Shown here piece after piece: positions 17,462 through 25,342 of a DNA stretch of 34,833 nt. The notes under the pieces were generated by a model that was not told the DNA's origin, did no database searches, and saw only the letters and a list, made by a program, of their open reading frames with translations. The position numbers and the translations under genes were made by a program. How positions within the stretch are numbered: the first letter of the stretch is position 1; the number at the start of each line of letters is the position of its first letter. Location of the stretch: assembly GCF_900104055.1 (NCBI RefSeq), contig NZ_FNJQ01000032.1, positions 1 through 34,833 on the forward strand, in the 5' to 3' direction. The stretch is from Pseudoselenomonas ruminantium. Its GTDB lineage: Bacteria > Bacillota > Negativicutes > Selenomonadales > Selenomonadaceae.

Positions 17462-18199
17462 GATGCGATTAACCTCCTTTTTAGTATTCTTTTGATTACT
17501 GAGCAGGTGTTCTGCAACACGTTTTGCAAGTTGCATTATATCGGTATAAATACTGGGGCGTTTAGTGTTTTTGGCATAAGATTCGAATTTAGTAACCATT
17601 TCCTGTAAATCTGCTAACATAGCAGTGCGTTTGTCTGGATACTCTTCCATAGTTGTAAATTTGTCTTCGAAGCGCATGATGTAATAGGGAATGAATAGCC
17701 AAAGATGCTTGTTGAAGATTTCCTCCAGTGAATACTCCTGGACTTTTATAACAGGCACTCTATAGGTGACTTCCTGTTTATCGGGAAATTCTACTGTTAG
17801 AGACAACTCATCTGGCGTGGTGCTTTTGTGTCGCAGATAAATTGCACCGGATAGTGGGAATTTGATGTGATAAGGGGCTGTTTGCTTGCGGGCATCTTCC
17901 AGAGCGATAGCAAAGTCGTATTCGAACATACGTATGGCCATAGTGCCATCAGGAGTGCTCTGGCATTCGAGGTGATAGAGATACTCACCGATGCGGAAGA
18001 GGGAATCAGTGATGATTTTGCCACCGATTTCTAGATGTTCATTGCGAAGCTGCTGGAGTGAAGTGTTCTCATCATAGTGGGTGCCAAAAGTTTCATTGAT
18101 GGCTGGGATTATGGTTGAAGGTAACTTTTGTAGCATGGTACGGTACACATCATCAAAGATAGTACCGTGAGGAAGATTGTGGCTGCTGGTTTTCTTCAA
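17258..18199 (-). CDS. Rpn-like PD-(D/E)XK nuclease family protein
   Basis: This 313-residue protein fits the Rpn / transposase_31-like group of PD-(D/E)XK nucleases. The core runs from about residue 60: an acidic Asp in IITDSLFRIG, then YLYHLECQSTPDG with the E-x-Q motif in the usual place of E-x-K, then MAIRMFEYD. The C-terminal third is Lys-rich and ends in an HTH-like segment (PLAEIADSFSISVDEVIRIGKK). Start is TTG 18199 with GGAGGCG upstream. A strong promoter lies at 18225-18253. Some Rpn proteins act in anti-phage defence and carry an intragenic antitoxin. A candidate nested start is present here at 17461 (see separate entry). Family match is by motif only. Confidence 0.75.
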   Translation of the reverse strand: MKKTSSHNLPHGTIFDDVYRTMLQKLPSTIIPAINETFGTHYDENTSLQQLRNEHLEIGGKIITDSLFRIGEYLYHLECQSTPDGTMAIRMFEYDFAIALEDARKQTAPYHIKFPLSGAIYLRHKSTTPDELSLTVEFPDKQEVTYRVPVIKVQEYSLEEIFNKHLWLFIPYYIMRFEDKFTTMEEYPDKRTAMLADLQEMVTKFESYAKNTKRPSIYTDIMQLAKRVAEHLLSNQKNTKKEVNRIMGGKILELHSEKMLRKGKKEGRLEMLTSLVVSNLKKNKPLAEIADSFSISVDEVIRIGKKHGINIAR

Positions 18200-18224
18200 A
18201 ATAATCGCCTCCGTCTATGTATAT

Positions 18225-18253
18225 ATTATAATGCTTTGAAAAGGTGTTTTCAA
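18225..18253 (-). promoter_or_regulatory. Promoter of the Rpn-like gene
   Basis: On the minus strand, TTGAAA (18248-18253) and TATAAT (18225-18230) are separated by 17 bases, close to the sigma-70 consensus, about 25 bases upstream of the TTG start. Confidence 0.75.
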
Positions 18254-18372
18254 TAGTAGGCAGCGGCTGGTTCGGTGCGGCGTTAAGTGTGTGTGCAGAG
18301 AATTGAAATAATGAATTTCACATAAATGTGGCAAAATACCGTCAAGTTTCCTTTTGGGCTGGGCTTTTTTCA

Positions 18373-18401
18373 TGGACAAAAACAGGTTCTTTTGCTACAA
18401 T
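18373..18401 (+). promoter_or_regulatory. Promoter of miaB
   Basis: TGGACA (18373-18378) and TACAAT (18396-18401) are 17 bases apart, each one mismatch from the consensus. They lie 43 bases upstream of the miaB ATG. The rest of the 18200-18444 interval holds only the divergent promoter noted above. Confidence 0.7.
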
Positions 18402-18444
18402 GTTATATCGAGTTATATTTTGCAAAAGGACTGAATAGATAAGT

Positions 18445-19794
18445 ATGAAGATCATAGATGGCAAAGCACATCGCTATGTCAAATTTCTCGTTTATGGCTG
18501 CCAGATGAATGTGGCGGATGCTGAGCGCATGGCGGGCCAGTTGGCAGATATCGGCTATGAGCGCCTGAGTGATGAGGCGGCTATGGAAGAAGCCGACCTT
18601 CTGATCATCAACACCTGTGCGGTGCGTGAGACGGCTGAGGACAAGGTTTACGGCAAGATTGGCGAGATCAAGGGCCTCAAGCGCAATAATCCCCAGCTGA
18701 TTTTTGGCATCACGGGCTGCATGGCGCAAAAGGAAAGCGACAGCCTCATTAAGCGCGCTCCTCATATAGACTTTGTGCTGGGTACGGGCAAGGTACACGA
18801 GCTCAATCAGGTGGTGCAGGAAATCGAGCAGGAGCACGGCCACGTGGTCAACACTGCTCTGGACGATAAGACTGCTCCCGCTATCGCCGAAGACAGCCGT
18901 GTAGCCAGAGAAGGCAAGCTTTCGGCCTGGATTCCCATTATGTATGGGTGTAATAATTTCTGCACCTACTGCATAGTGCCCTATGTGCGCGGCCGGGAGC
19001 GCAGCCGCCGTCCCGAAGATGTGGTGAAGGAAGTGGAGCAGGCCGTAGCCCAGGGCTATAAGGAAGTCACGCTGTTGGGGCAGAATGTCAACAGTTATGG
19101 CAAGGACCATAAGCTGGCGACCTTTGCCGAGCTTCTGCAGATGGTGGACAAAGTGCCCGGCATCAAGCGGGTGCGCTTTATGACCTCCCATCCCAAGGAT
19201 CTGAGCGATGAGGTGATTGAGGCTATTGCCACGGGCGAGCACCTTTGCGAGCATATCCATCTGCCGGTGCAGTATGGCAGCAATCATCTGCTGAAAGCCA
19301 TGAATCGCGTTTACACCGTGGAAAGCTATAAGGACCTCGTGAAGAAGATACGGGCGAAACTGCCCCATGCGTCTTTGACCACAGACCTGATCGTGGGCTT
19401 CCCCGGTGAAACGGAAGAGGATTTTGCCCAGATGCTGGACTTCCTGAAGGAAATCCGCTATGATTCGGCCTATACCTTTATCTACTCCAAGCGCAGCGGT
19501 ACGCCCGCGGCCACGATGGATAATCAGGTGGACGATGCGGTCAAGAAGGAACGCCTTAACGCCTTGATGGCCGTGCAGAATCAAATCAGTCTGGAAAAGA
19601 ATCAGGCTTTGCTGGATTCTGTCATGGAAGTCATGGTGGAGGGCCCGAGCAAGAATGATGCGAGCGTCTGGACGGGGCACACCCGCACGAATAAGATCGT
19701 GCTCTTCAATCATCAGGATGAGCAGCCCGGTGATTTCATTCAGGTAAAGATTACCCATCCGCAGACTTGGGTGTTAAAAGGAATTCGTGTATAA
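18445..19794 (+). CDS. miaB: tRNA-2-methylthio-N6-dimethylallyladenosine synthase MiaB
   Basis: MiaB is a radical SAM methylthiotransferase that adds a methylthio group at position 2 of i6A37 in tRNAs reading codons beginning with U. The 449-residue protein shows the expected order. The N-terminal MTTase domain has three auxiliary-cluster cysteines, C19 (GCQMN), C58 (NTCAV) and C92 (GCMAQ). The radical SAM motif CNNFCTYC provides C169, C173 and C176. A TRAM-like domain lies at the end. The ribosome site is weak (GGA about 14 bases upstream). It precedes mutS-mutL, a gene order common in Firmicutes. RimO is excluded by the MiaB-type CNNFCTYC and GRERSR segments. Confidence 0.96.
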   Translation: MKIIDGKAHRYVKFLVYGCQMNVADAERMAGQLADIGYERLSDEAAMEEADLLIINTCAVRETAEDKVYGKIGEIKGLKRNNPQLIFGITGCMAQKESDSLIKRAPHIDFVLGTGKVHELNQVVQEIEQEHGHVVNTALDDKTAPAIAEDSRVAREGKLSAWIPIMYGCNNFCTYCIVPYVRGRERSRRPEDVVKEVEQAVAQGYKEVTLLGQNVNSYGKDHKLATFAELLQMVDKVPGIKRVRFMTSHPKDLSDEVIEAIATGEHLCEHIHLPVQYGSNHLLKAMNRVYTVESYKDLVKKIRAKLPHASLTTDLIVGFPGETEEDFAQMLDFLKEIRYDSAYTFIYSKRSGTPAATMDNQVDDAVKKERLNALMAVQNQISLEKNQALLDSVMEVMVEGPSKNDASVWTGHTRTNKIVLFNHQDEQPGDFIQVKITHPQTWVLKGIRV

Positions 19795-19806
19795 TTGTAA
19801 TGGAGA

Positions 19807-19830
19807 GCTCCCTCATCGTGAGGGAGCCTT
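19807..19830 (+). terminator. Terminator or attenuator between miaB and mutS
   Basis: GCTCCCTCA and TGAGGGAGC make a perfect 9-bp stem with a TCG loop, followed by CTTTCT and then a TTTTT run 8 bases on. It lies 12 bases after the miaB stop and 32 before mutS. The poor T-tract suggests partial termination. Confidence 0.6.
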
Positions 19831-19859
19831 TCTGACTTTTTATTGGAGGTAGCGCTTAT

Positions 19860-22451
19860 ATGGAACTTACGCCCATGATGCAGCAATATCTGGCCACCAA
19901 GGAACAGCATCCCGAGGCCATTCTCTTTTTCCGGTTGGGTGATTTCTACGAAATGTTCTTTGACGATGCCCGGATTGTCTCCAAGGAACTGAGCTTGACT
20001 TTGACCAGCCGCAGCGGCAATACGGACAAGGCGCCGATGTGTGGCGTGCCCTATCATGCTGCTGAGGGTTATATCAATAAATTGGTCAGCCGTGGCTATA
20101 AGGTGGCCATTGCCGAGCAGATTGGCGATCCCAAGGCCAAGGGCCTGACCAAGCGGGAAGTCATCAAGATCATCACGCCGGGGACGGTGCTGTCCGAGTC
20201 GGCCCTGAAGGATGCGGCCAATAACTATATCGCCTTGGTTTACGAGCGGGCGGAGCAGATTATCCTGGCCGGCGCGGATATCTCCACCGGTGAATGCTTC
20301 TATGGCATCTATGGCGGCGGCAGCCGGGAACAGATGCTCTACGACGAGCTCTATCGTCTGGCTATGCCGGAACTGCTGGTAGTGGGCAAGCCCTCTTTTA
20401 TGGATAATCTCAAGGAATTCACGGACTTGCGCCTGCCGACAGTATCTTACACTATGATTGAGGAAATCTCCCCGGCGGTGGAAGATAGGATTATCGAGCA
20501 CTTTGCAGCCGATGTGCGGCCCAGTGACGAAGGTGCCAAGGAAGCCGTGGCCACCCTGTTGGACTACCTTCATGCTACGGTGATGACGGACTTGACGCAT
20601 CTCAATCAGCTGAGCTTCCTCGATGCTTCGGAAAATCTCGTGATTGACACCTATACCCTGCGCAATCTGGAAATCACCCGGAACCTGCGGGATGGGGGCA
20701 AGAAGGATACTTTGCTCGATGTGCTGGATTTCACCAACACCGCCATGGGCAGCCGCCTCTTAAAGAAATGGCTGGAATATCCGCTGCTCAATATCCTGCC
20801 CATCAATCAGCGTTTGGATGCGGTGGAGGAGCTGACCAAGGACTTTGCCCTGCGGGGGGGCCTGCGGGAAGCCTGCAAGGATATCCATGACTTCGAGCGC
20901 CTCTTGACCCGCATCGAGGTGGGCACGGCCAATGCCCGCGATTTGATTGCGCTGAAAATCTCTTTGATGAGTCTGCCATCCATCAAAAACAAGATGGCCA
21001 ATGTGCAGGCCAATGTACTGGTCAACTGCCAGCAGAATATCCATGTTTTCGACGATCTGGTAGACCTGCTCCAGCGCTCAATAGTGGATGAACCGGGCAT
21101 TTCCCTGCGGGATGGCGGCATCATCAAGGACGGCTACAATGCGGACCTCGATGAATACCGCCGCATTGCCCATGACAGCAAGTCCATGCTGCAGGAAATC
21201 GAGGAGCGGGAGAAGGAAGAAACGGGCATCAAGTCGCTGAAAATCGGCTACAATAAGGTGTTCGGTTATTATATCGAAGTGCGCCATAGCGGCGCGGATC
21301 TGGTGCCCGACCGCTATATCCGCAAGCAGACGCTGGCCAATGCCGAGCGCTATATCACCGAAGAACTTAAGGAATTTGAGACGAAAATCCTCGGCGCTCA
21401 GGAAAAGATTGTGAGCATTGAGTACAATCTCTTTACGGAAGTCCGGGAGGTTATCAAGAGCCGTCTGACGGAGATTCAGGGCACGGCCCATGAAATCGCC
21501 ATCGTGGATGTGCTCACGAGCCTGGCTGAAGCAGCCGTATCCTATAACTATGTGCGGCCCCGTATGGCCAATAACGGCGAGATTGATATCAAGGACGGCC
21601 GTCATCCCTTGGTGGAACGAATTCTGACCCGTGACTTGTTCGTGCCCAATGACACGAAGCTCAACCATAGCAATTGCGAAATCATGCTGATCACAGGCCC
21701 CAACATGGCCGGTAAGTCTACCTATATGCGGCAGACGGCACTCCTTACCCTGATGGCGCAGATTGGCAGCTTTATCCCGGCACGGGAGGCCACGATTTCT
21801 CCGGTTGACCGCATATTTACCCGTATCGGCGCCAGCGATGATTTGGTCAGCGGCCAGAGTACCTTTATGGTGGAGATGAACGAGGTGGCGCAGATTCTCA
21901 AATACGCCACCAAGAACAGCCTCGTGATCCTCGACGAAATCGGCCGCGGCACCAGCACCTTTGACGGCATGAGCATTGCCCGGGCCGTGATCGAGCATAT
22001 CGAGCAGAAGGTTCATGCCAAGACTCTCTTTGCAACGCACTACCATGAACTCACGGATCTGGAAGACGATATCGTCAAGAATTACTGCGTGGCGGTCAAA
22101 GAGCGGGGCACCCAGGTGGCCTTCCTGCGCCGCATCGTGCCCGGGGCGGCGGATAAATCCTACGGTATCCATGTGGCGCGTTTAGCCGGCCTGCCCAAGA
22201 CCGTGACCAAGCGGGCGGAAGATATTCTGGCCGAATTGGAGTCAGAGGTGGCAGTGGCTGTACCGGCAACGGAAAATGCCAAGCCCGCAGCAAAGGCGCC
22301 GGCGCCCATGGATATGATGGGCTCGCTGTTTGCGAACAGCCTCAGCGATAAGCTGTTGGCACTTGATGTAATGACCATGACCCCGCTTGAGGCCATGAAC
22401 GAACTTTATAAACTGCAGGAGCAGGCGAAAAGGGAGGCAGGACAGGCATGA
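19860..22451 (+). CDS. mutS: DNA mismatch repair protein MutS
   Basis: This is the mismatch sensor of methyl-independent mismatch repair. The 863-residue protein is of usual length for MutS1. The N-terminal mismatch-binding F-x-E motif is at F29-Y30-E31 in LGDFYEMFF. The Walker A GPNMAGKS is near 613-620. DEIGRGTSTFDG (Walker B and D-loop) and the composite-site segment ATHYHEL follow. A C-terminal Ala/Pro linker and a short helical tail (MTPLEAMNELYKLQ) resemble the dimer/tetramer and clamp-binding region. Start ATG follows GGAGG. Its last 4 bases overlap mutL as ATGA. All key motifs are present, so it appears functional. Confidence 0.98.
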   Translation: MELTPMMQQYLATKEQHPEAILFFRLGDFYEMFFDDARIVSKELSLTLTSRSGNTDKAPMCGVPYHAAEGYINKLVSRGYKVAIAEQIGDPKAKGLTKREVIKIITPGTVLSESALKDAANNYIALVYERAEQIILAGADISTGECFYGIYGGGSREQMLYDELYRLAMPELLVVGKPSFMDNLKEFTDLRLPTVSYTMIEEISPAVEDRIIEHFAADVRPSDEGAKEAVATLLDYLHATVMTDLTHLNQLSFLDASENLVIDTYTLRNLEITRNLRDGGKKDTLLDVLDFTNTAMGSRLLKKWLEYPLLNILPINQRLDAVEELTKDFALRGGLREACKDIHDFERLLTRIEVGTANARDLIALKISLMSLPSIKNKMANVQANVLVNCQQNIHVFDDLVDLLQRSIVDEPGISLRDGGIIKDGYNADLDEYRRIAHDSKSMLQEIEEREKEETGIKSLKIGYNKVFGYYIEVRHSGADLVPDRYIRKQTLANAERYITEELKEFETKILGAQEKIVSIEYNLFTEVREVIKSRLTEIQGTAHEIAIVDVLTSLAEAAVSYNYVRPRMANNGEIDIKDGRHPLVERILTRDLFVPNDTKLNHSNCEIMLITGPNMAGKSTYMRQTALLTLMAQIGSFIPAREATISPVDRIFTRIGASDDLVSGQSTFMVEMNEVAQILKYATKNSLVILDEIGRGTSTFDGMSIARAVIEHIEQKVHAKTLFATHYHELTDLEDDIVKNYCVAVKERGTQVAFLRRIVPGAADKSYGIHVARLAGLPKTVTKRAEDILAELESEVAVAVPATENAKPAAKAPAPMDMMGSLFANSLSDKLLALDVMTMTPLEAMNELYKLQEQAKREAGQA

Positions 22452-24376
22452 CGAAGATTCATGTGCTTGACGATAACACCATCAACAAAATCGCCGCGGG
22501 CGAAGTGGTGGAGCGTCCGGCATCGGTTATCAAAGAACTTATAGAAAACGCCATGGATGCGGGGGCAACCCGCATCGAAGTGGAAATCATGGCAGGCGGT
22601 ACATCCTTTATGCGGGTGACGGATAACGGCAAGGGCATGAGCAAGGAAGATGCTTCCGTGGCCATCCTGCGCCACGCCACCAGCAAGATTCAGGAGGTCT
22701 CTGACCTCAATAACATCTCCACCATGGGCTTCCGTGGCGAGGCCCTGCCCACCATTGCCTCCGTGTCCCGCTTCACCATGCTGACGCGGGAGCCGGGCAG
22801 CGACCTGGGCACCAAGGTGGAAATCAGCGGCGGCAAGACGCCGGATATTATCGAAACGGGCTGCAATATTGGCACCAGCATCAAGGTGGAGGATTTGTTC
22901 TTCAACACCCCCGCCCGCAAGAAGTTCCTCAAGACCAACCATACCGAGGGCGGCAAGATCAACGACTTTATCGTAAAGCTGGCCCTGTCCCGGCCTGATA
23001 TTGCGTTCCAGTTTATCAACAACAACAAGACCTCCGTGGTGACGCCGGGCAACGGCAACCTTTTCGATACCGTGCAGGCCATTTATGGCGGGCAGGTGGC
23101 CGATTCCCTGCTGACCTTGAATTTGGAAGATGAAGACTTGAAAATCTCCGGCTTCATCACCAAGCCCTCCATGCTCAAAAGCAGCCGCAGCTGGCAGACC
23201 TTTATCGTCAATGGCCGCATCATCCAAAATCGGGCCATTGCCAAGGCCATCGACAATGCCTACCGCTCTCTGATTCCGAAAAGCGGTTTCCCGTTCACGG
23301 TGCTCAAGATTGAAGTGCCCCAGCGCACCATTGATGTCAATGTGCATCCGCAGAAAAGCGAGATGAAGTTCGAGGACGAAAGCCGCATCTTTAAGGCTGT
23401 CTATAAATCCGTGCTGGACGCCATCCGTCCCAGCACGGGAAATCTGACGGAAGTGGCTGCCGTAGTGGAAAAGCCCAAAGTGGAATACACGATGGAGCCC
23501 ATGCAGTTTGTGCCCGCAACTTCCCCTGCCCCCCAGACGGCGGCGCAGGCTCGTCCACAGAGCAGTTATCAGCCCAAAACGATTTATGAAGCGGTCAGCC
23601 GTCCGGCTGTGAAACCAACGGTGAGCTTTGCTGAAGCCCAGGCGCAACTGCAGCAGGAGCGGCAGGTTCACTATCAGCCGGCAGAACATCATGAACAGGT
23701 AGCTGACGGTCAGAATATTGACCAGTCAAATGCTGACAGGTCAAATGAGGCGTCAAAGATTGACCGGTCAATTCCGGACCAGCCTGCCGAAAACACCGGC
23801 CGCATGATTCCCATCGGGCAGGTGGATTTGACTTATATCATCGCGCAGGATCTGAAGGGGCTCTATATCATCGACCAGCATGCCGCCCATGAGCGCATCC
23901 TGTTCGATAAGCTCTCGGCTATGGCCGACGGCATCCCTTCCCAGCAGTTGTTGGTGCATCAGCTGTTGACCTTTGACCGCAAGGAAGCAGCCATGGTGGA
24001 GGAGAATAAGGACCTCTTTGCCAAATTGGGGTTCCATATGGAAGCGGCGGGAGACTTTGACTACCGTCTGATGGAAGTGCCTGCCGATGTGCCGGTAAAT
24101 GAAGCCGAGGACATCATCCGTGAAATCCTCACGGACTTGGGCAATATGCACGAGACCACGGCCAAGGAAATCCGCCAGGCGTGTCTGGCCACCACCGCCT
24201 GCCGGGCAGCCATCAAAGCGGGCGAGGAACTCAATATGCGGCAGATGGAAATCCTGCTGGATGAACTTTCCACCACGGCATTTCCTTATACCTGCCCTCA
24301 TGGCCGGCCGACCATTTTGAAATTCAGCAGTGAAGATTTAGCCAAGATGTTCAAGCGGACAGGCTTTGGCTTTTGA
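22448..24376 (+). CDS. mutL: DNA mismatch repair protein MutL (endonuclease type)
   Basis: This 642-residue MutL has the N-terminal GHKL ATPase (IAAGEVVERPASVIKELIEN, DNGKGM, GFRGEAL) and a C-terminal dimerisation/endonuclease domain. The metal site is recognisable at DQHAAHERILFD starting at residue 476, with further elements TTACRAAIKAG and CPHGRP, as in nicking MutL proteins of bacteria without MutH. The last acid of the DQHA-x2-E-x4-E motif is Asp rather than Glu. The linker (about 330-450) is long, rich in Gln, Ala and Pro, and contains an unusual repeated Asp-Gln/Arg-Ser segment (see finding). It starts in the 4-base overlap with mutS and ends just before the methyltransferase. Confidence 0.97.
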   Translation: MTKIHVLDDNTINKIAAGEVVERPASVIKELIENAMDAGATRIEVEIMAGGTSFMRVTDNGKGMSKEDASVAILRHATSKIQEVSDLNNISTMGFRGEALPTIASVSRFTMLTREPGSDLGTKVEISGGKTPDIIETGCNIGTSIKVEDLFFNTPARKKFLKTNHTEGGKINDFIVKLALSRPDIAFQFINNNKTSVVTPGNGNLFDTVQAIYGGQVADSLLTLNLEDEDLKISGFITKPSMLKSSRSWQTFIVNGRIIQNRAIAKAIDNAYRSLIPKSGFPFTVLKIEVPQRTIDVNVHPQKSEMKFEDESRIFKAVYKSVLDAIRPSTGNLTEVAAVVEKPKVEYTMEPMQFVPATSPAPQTAAQARPQSSYQPKTIYEAVSRPAVKPTVSFAEAQAQLQQERQVHYQPAEHHEQVADGQNIDQSNADRSNEASKIDRSIPDQPAENTGRMIPIGQVDLTYIIAQDLKGLYIIDQHAAHERILFDKLSAMADGIPSQQLLVHQLLTFDRKEAAMVEENKDLFAKLGFHMEAAGDFDYRLMEVPADVPVNEAEDIIREILTDLGNMHETTAKEIRQACLATTACRAAIKAGEELNMRQMEILLDELSTTAFPYTCPHGRPTILKFSSEDLAKMFKRTGFGF

Positions 24377-24396
24377 GAAAGAGTGATGGAGAGAAC

Positions 24397-25191
24397 GTGA
24401 AAGAATATAAATTGCCGGCCATTGCCACCACCGGCCGCAAATGGAACCGCCCCAGCGAGAAGTTGGCCCGGGAGATGGCGGAGCGCTTGTCTATTCCTTA
24501 TGCTGAGCGGGGCAGGGAGGCCATTCCTGACCTTTGCCAAAGCTATGACGCCAAGTTTGCCCTGGTGGCGAAAAAGGGCCTGCTGACCTTGGTAACCCCG
24601 GAAGCGGAACTCTTCTTCCACCCCAATATGGCCCATCTGCGGCTCAAGAATCTGCGTTTTGGCGATGGCGACCGCATGGCTGAAGCCATGGACTTGAAGC
24701 CTGGCATGGATGTGCTGGACTGCACTTTGGGCTTTGGCGCCGATGCTATCGTGGCCAGTTCTGTGGTGGGTGACAGCGGCAGTGTCACAGGCCTTGAATC
24801 CCAGCCGCTGATTGAAGCGGTGGTGGGCTACGGTCTGGCCAATTACACCAACGACACCGATACGGTGATTGCCGCCATGCGCCGGGTTAAGACACATTGC
24901 ATTGAAGCGTACGAATACCTCAAGGCGCAGCCGGATAACTCCGTGGATGTCATCTACTTCGATCCCATGTTCCGCCATCCATTTGCCGAGAGCAAGAACA
25001 TTGCGCCTTTGCGGCCCGTGGCCAATAAGAATCCCCTGACCTTGGAGACTATCGCCGAGGCCCGGCGCGTGGCCCGGCACCGCATCGTGCTCAAAGAATC
25101 CAGCAAGAGCCACGAATTTGCCCGTCTGGGATTTTCTGATATGGCTGGTGGCCGCTACAGTAAAGTGCGCTATGGCGTGATAAAATTATGA
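24397..25191 (+). CDS. RsmJ-like class I SAM-dependent methyltransferase
   Basis: This 264-residue protein fits the SAM-dependent methyltransferase family that includes RsmJ/YhiQ (PF04445), which in E. coli methylates G1516 of 16S rRNA. The SAM-binding motif LDCTLGFGADAIVAS and the active-site loop YFDPMFRHP are both present. The GTG at 24397 is chosen because GGAGAG lies just upstream. An in-frame TTG at 24373 overlaps mutL by 4 bases and has no better site. Co-transcription with mutSL is likely from spacing and strand. A hairpin terminator follows at 25213. Target site in this organism is assumed from the family only. Confidence 0.75.
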   Translation: MKEYKLPAIATTGRKWNRPSEKLAREMAERLSIPYAERGREAIPDLCQSYDAKFALVAKKGLLTLVTPEAELFFHPNMAHLRLKNLRFGDGDRMAEAMDLKPGMDVLDCTLGFGADAIVASSVVGDSGSVTGLESQPLIEAVVGYGLANYTNDTDTVIAAMRRVKTHCIEAYEYLKAQPDNSVDVIYFDPMFRHPFAESKNIAPLRPVANKNPLTLETIAEARRVARHRIVLKESSKSHEFARLGFSDMAGGRYSKVRYGVIKL

Positions 25192-25212
25192 TATAGAGGT
25201 TGTTTGTTTAGG

Positions 25213-25249
25213 GCTGGGAGTAAATTGTTTGTTACATCCCGGCTTTTTT
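25213..25249 (+). terminator. Terminator after the methyltransferase gene
   Basis: GCTGGGA (25213-25219) pairs with TCCCGGC (25237-25243) with one G-U, and the inner GTAA/TTAC extends the stem. A TTTTTT run follows. It ends the mut operon. Confidence 0.75.
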
Positions 25250-25288
25250 ATGTATAAAAAAAGGAAGGAATTTTATGATAATTATAGA

Positions 25289-25322
25289 AATTCTCAAAAT
25301 AAAACCAGATATTTTGAGAATT
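25289..25322. promoter_or_regulatory. 12-bp perfect inverted repeat upstream of the MBOAT gene
   Basis: AATTCTCAAAAT (25289-25300) and ATTTTGAGAATT (25311-25322) are exact reverse complements separated by 10 bases. They end 8 bases before the ribosome site. No T-run follows, so it is more like an operator or an mRNA hairpin than a terminator. Confidence 0.6.
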
Positions 25323-25342
25323 ATCGTATGGAGGGGGTTGCC

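Noticed and set aside
18403-19758. A 451-codon open frame antisense to miaB
   Set aside because: It mirrors the miaB codon phase, has no family motif and a His/Leu-rich composition typical of antisense shadows.
21078-23692. Long minus-strand open frames of 364 and 428 codons opposite mutS and mutL
   Set aside because: Both are explained by G+C-biased codons of the sense genes; no recognisable domains or ribosome sites.
25229-25342. N-terminal extension of the MBOAT protein from 25229
   Set aside because: It starts inside a terminator stem, is Lys/Asn-rich and is not part of the family; TTG 25343 has a proper ribosome site.
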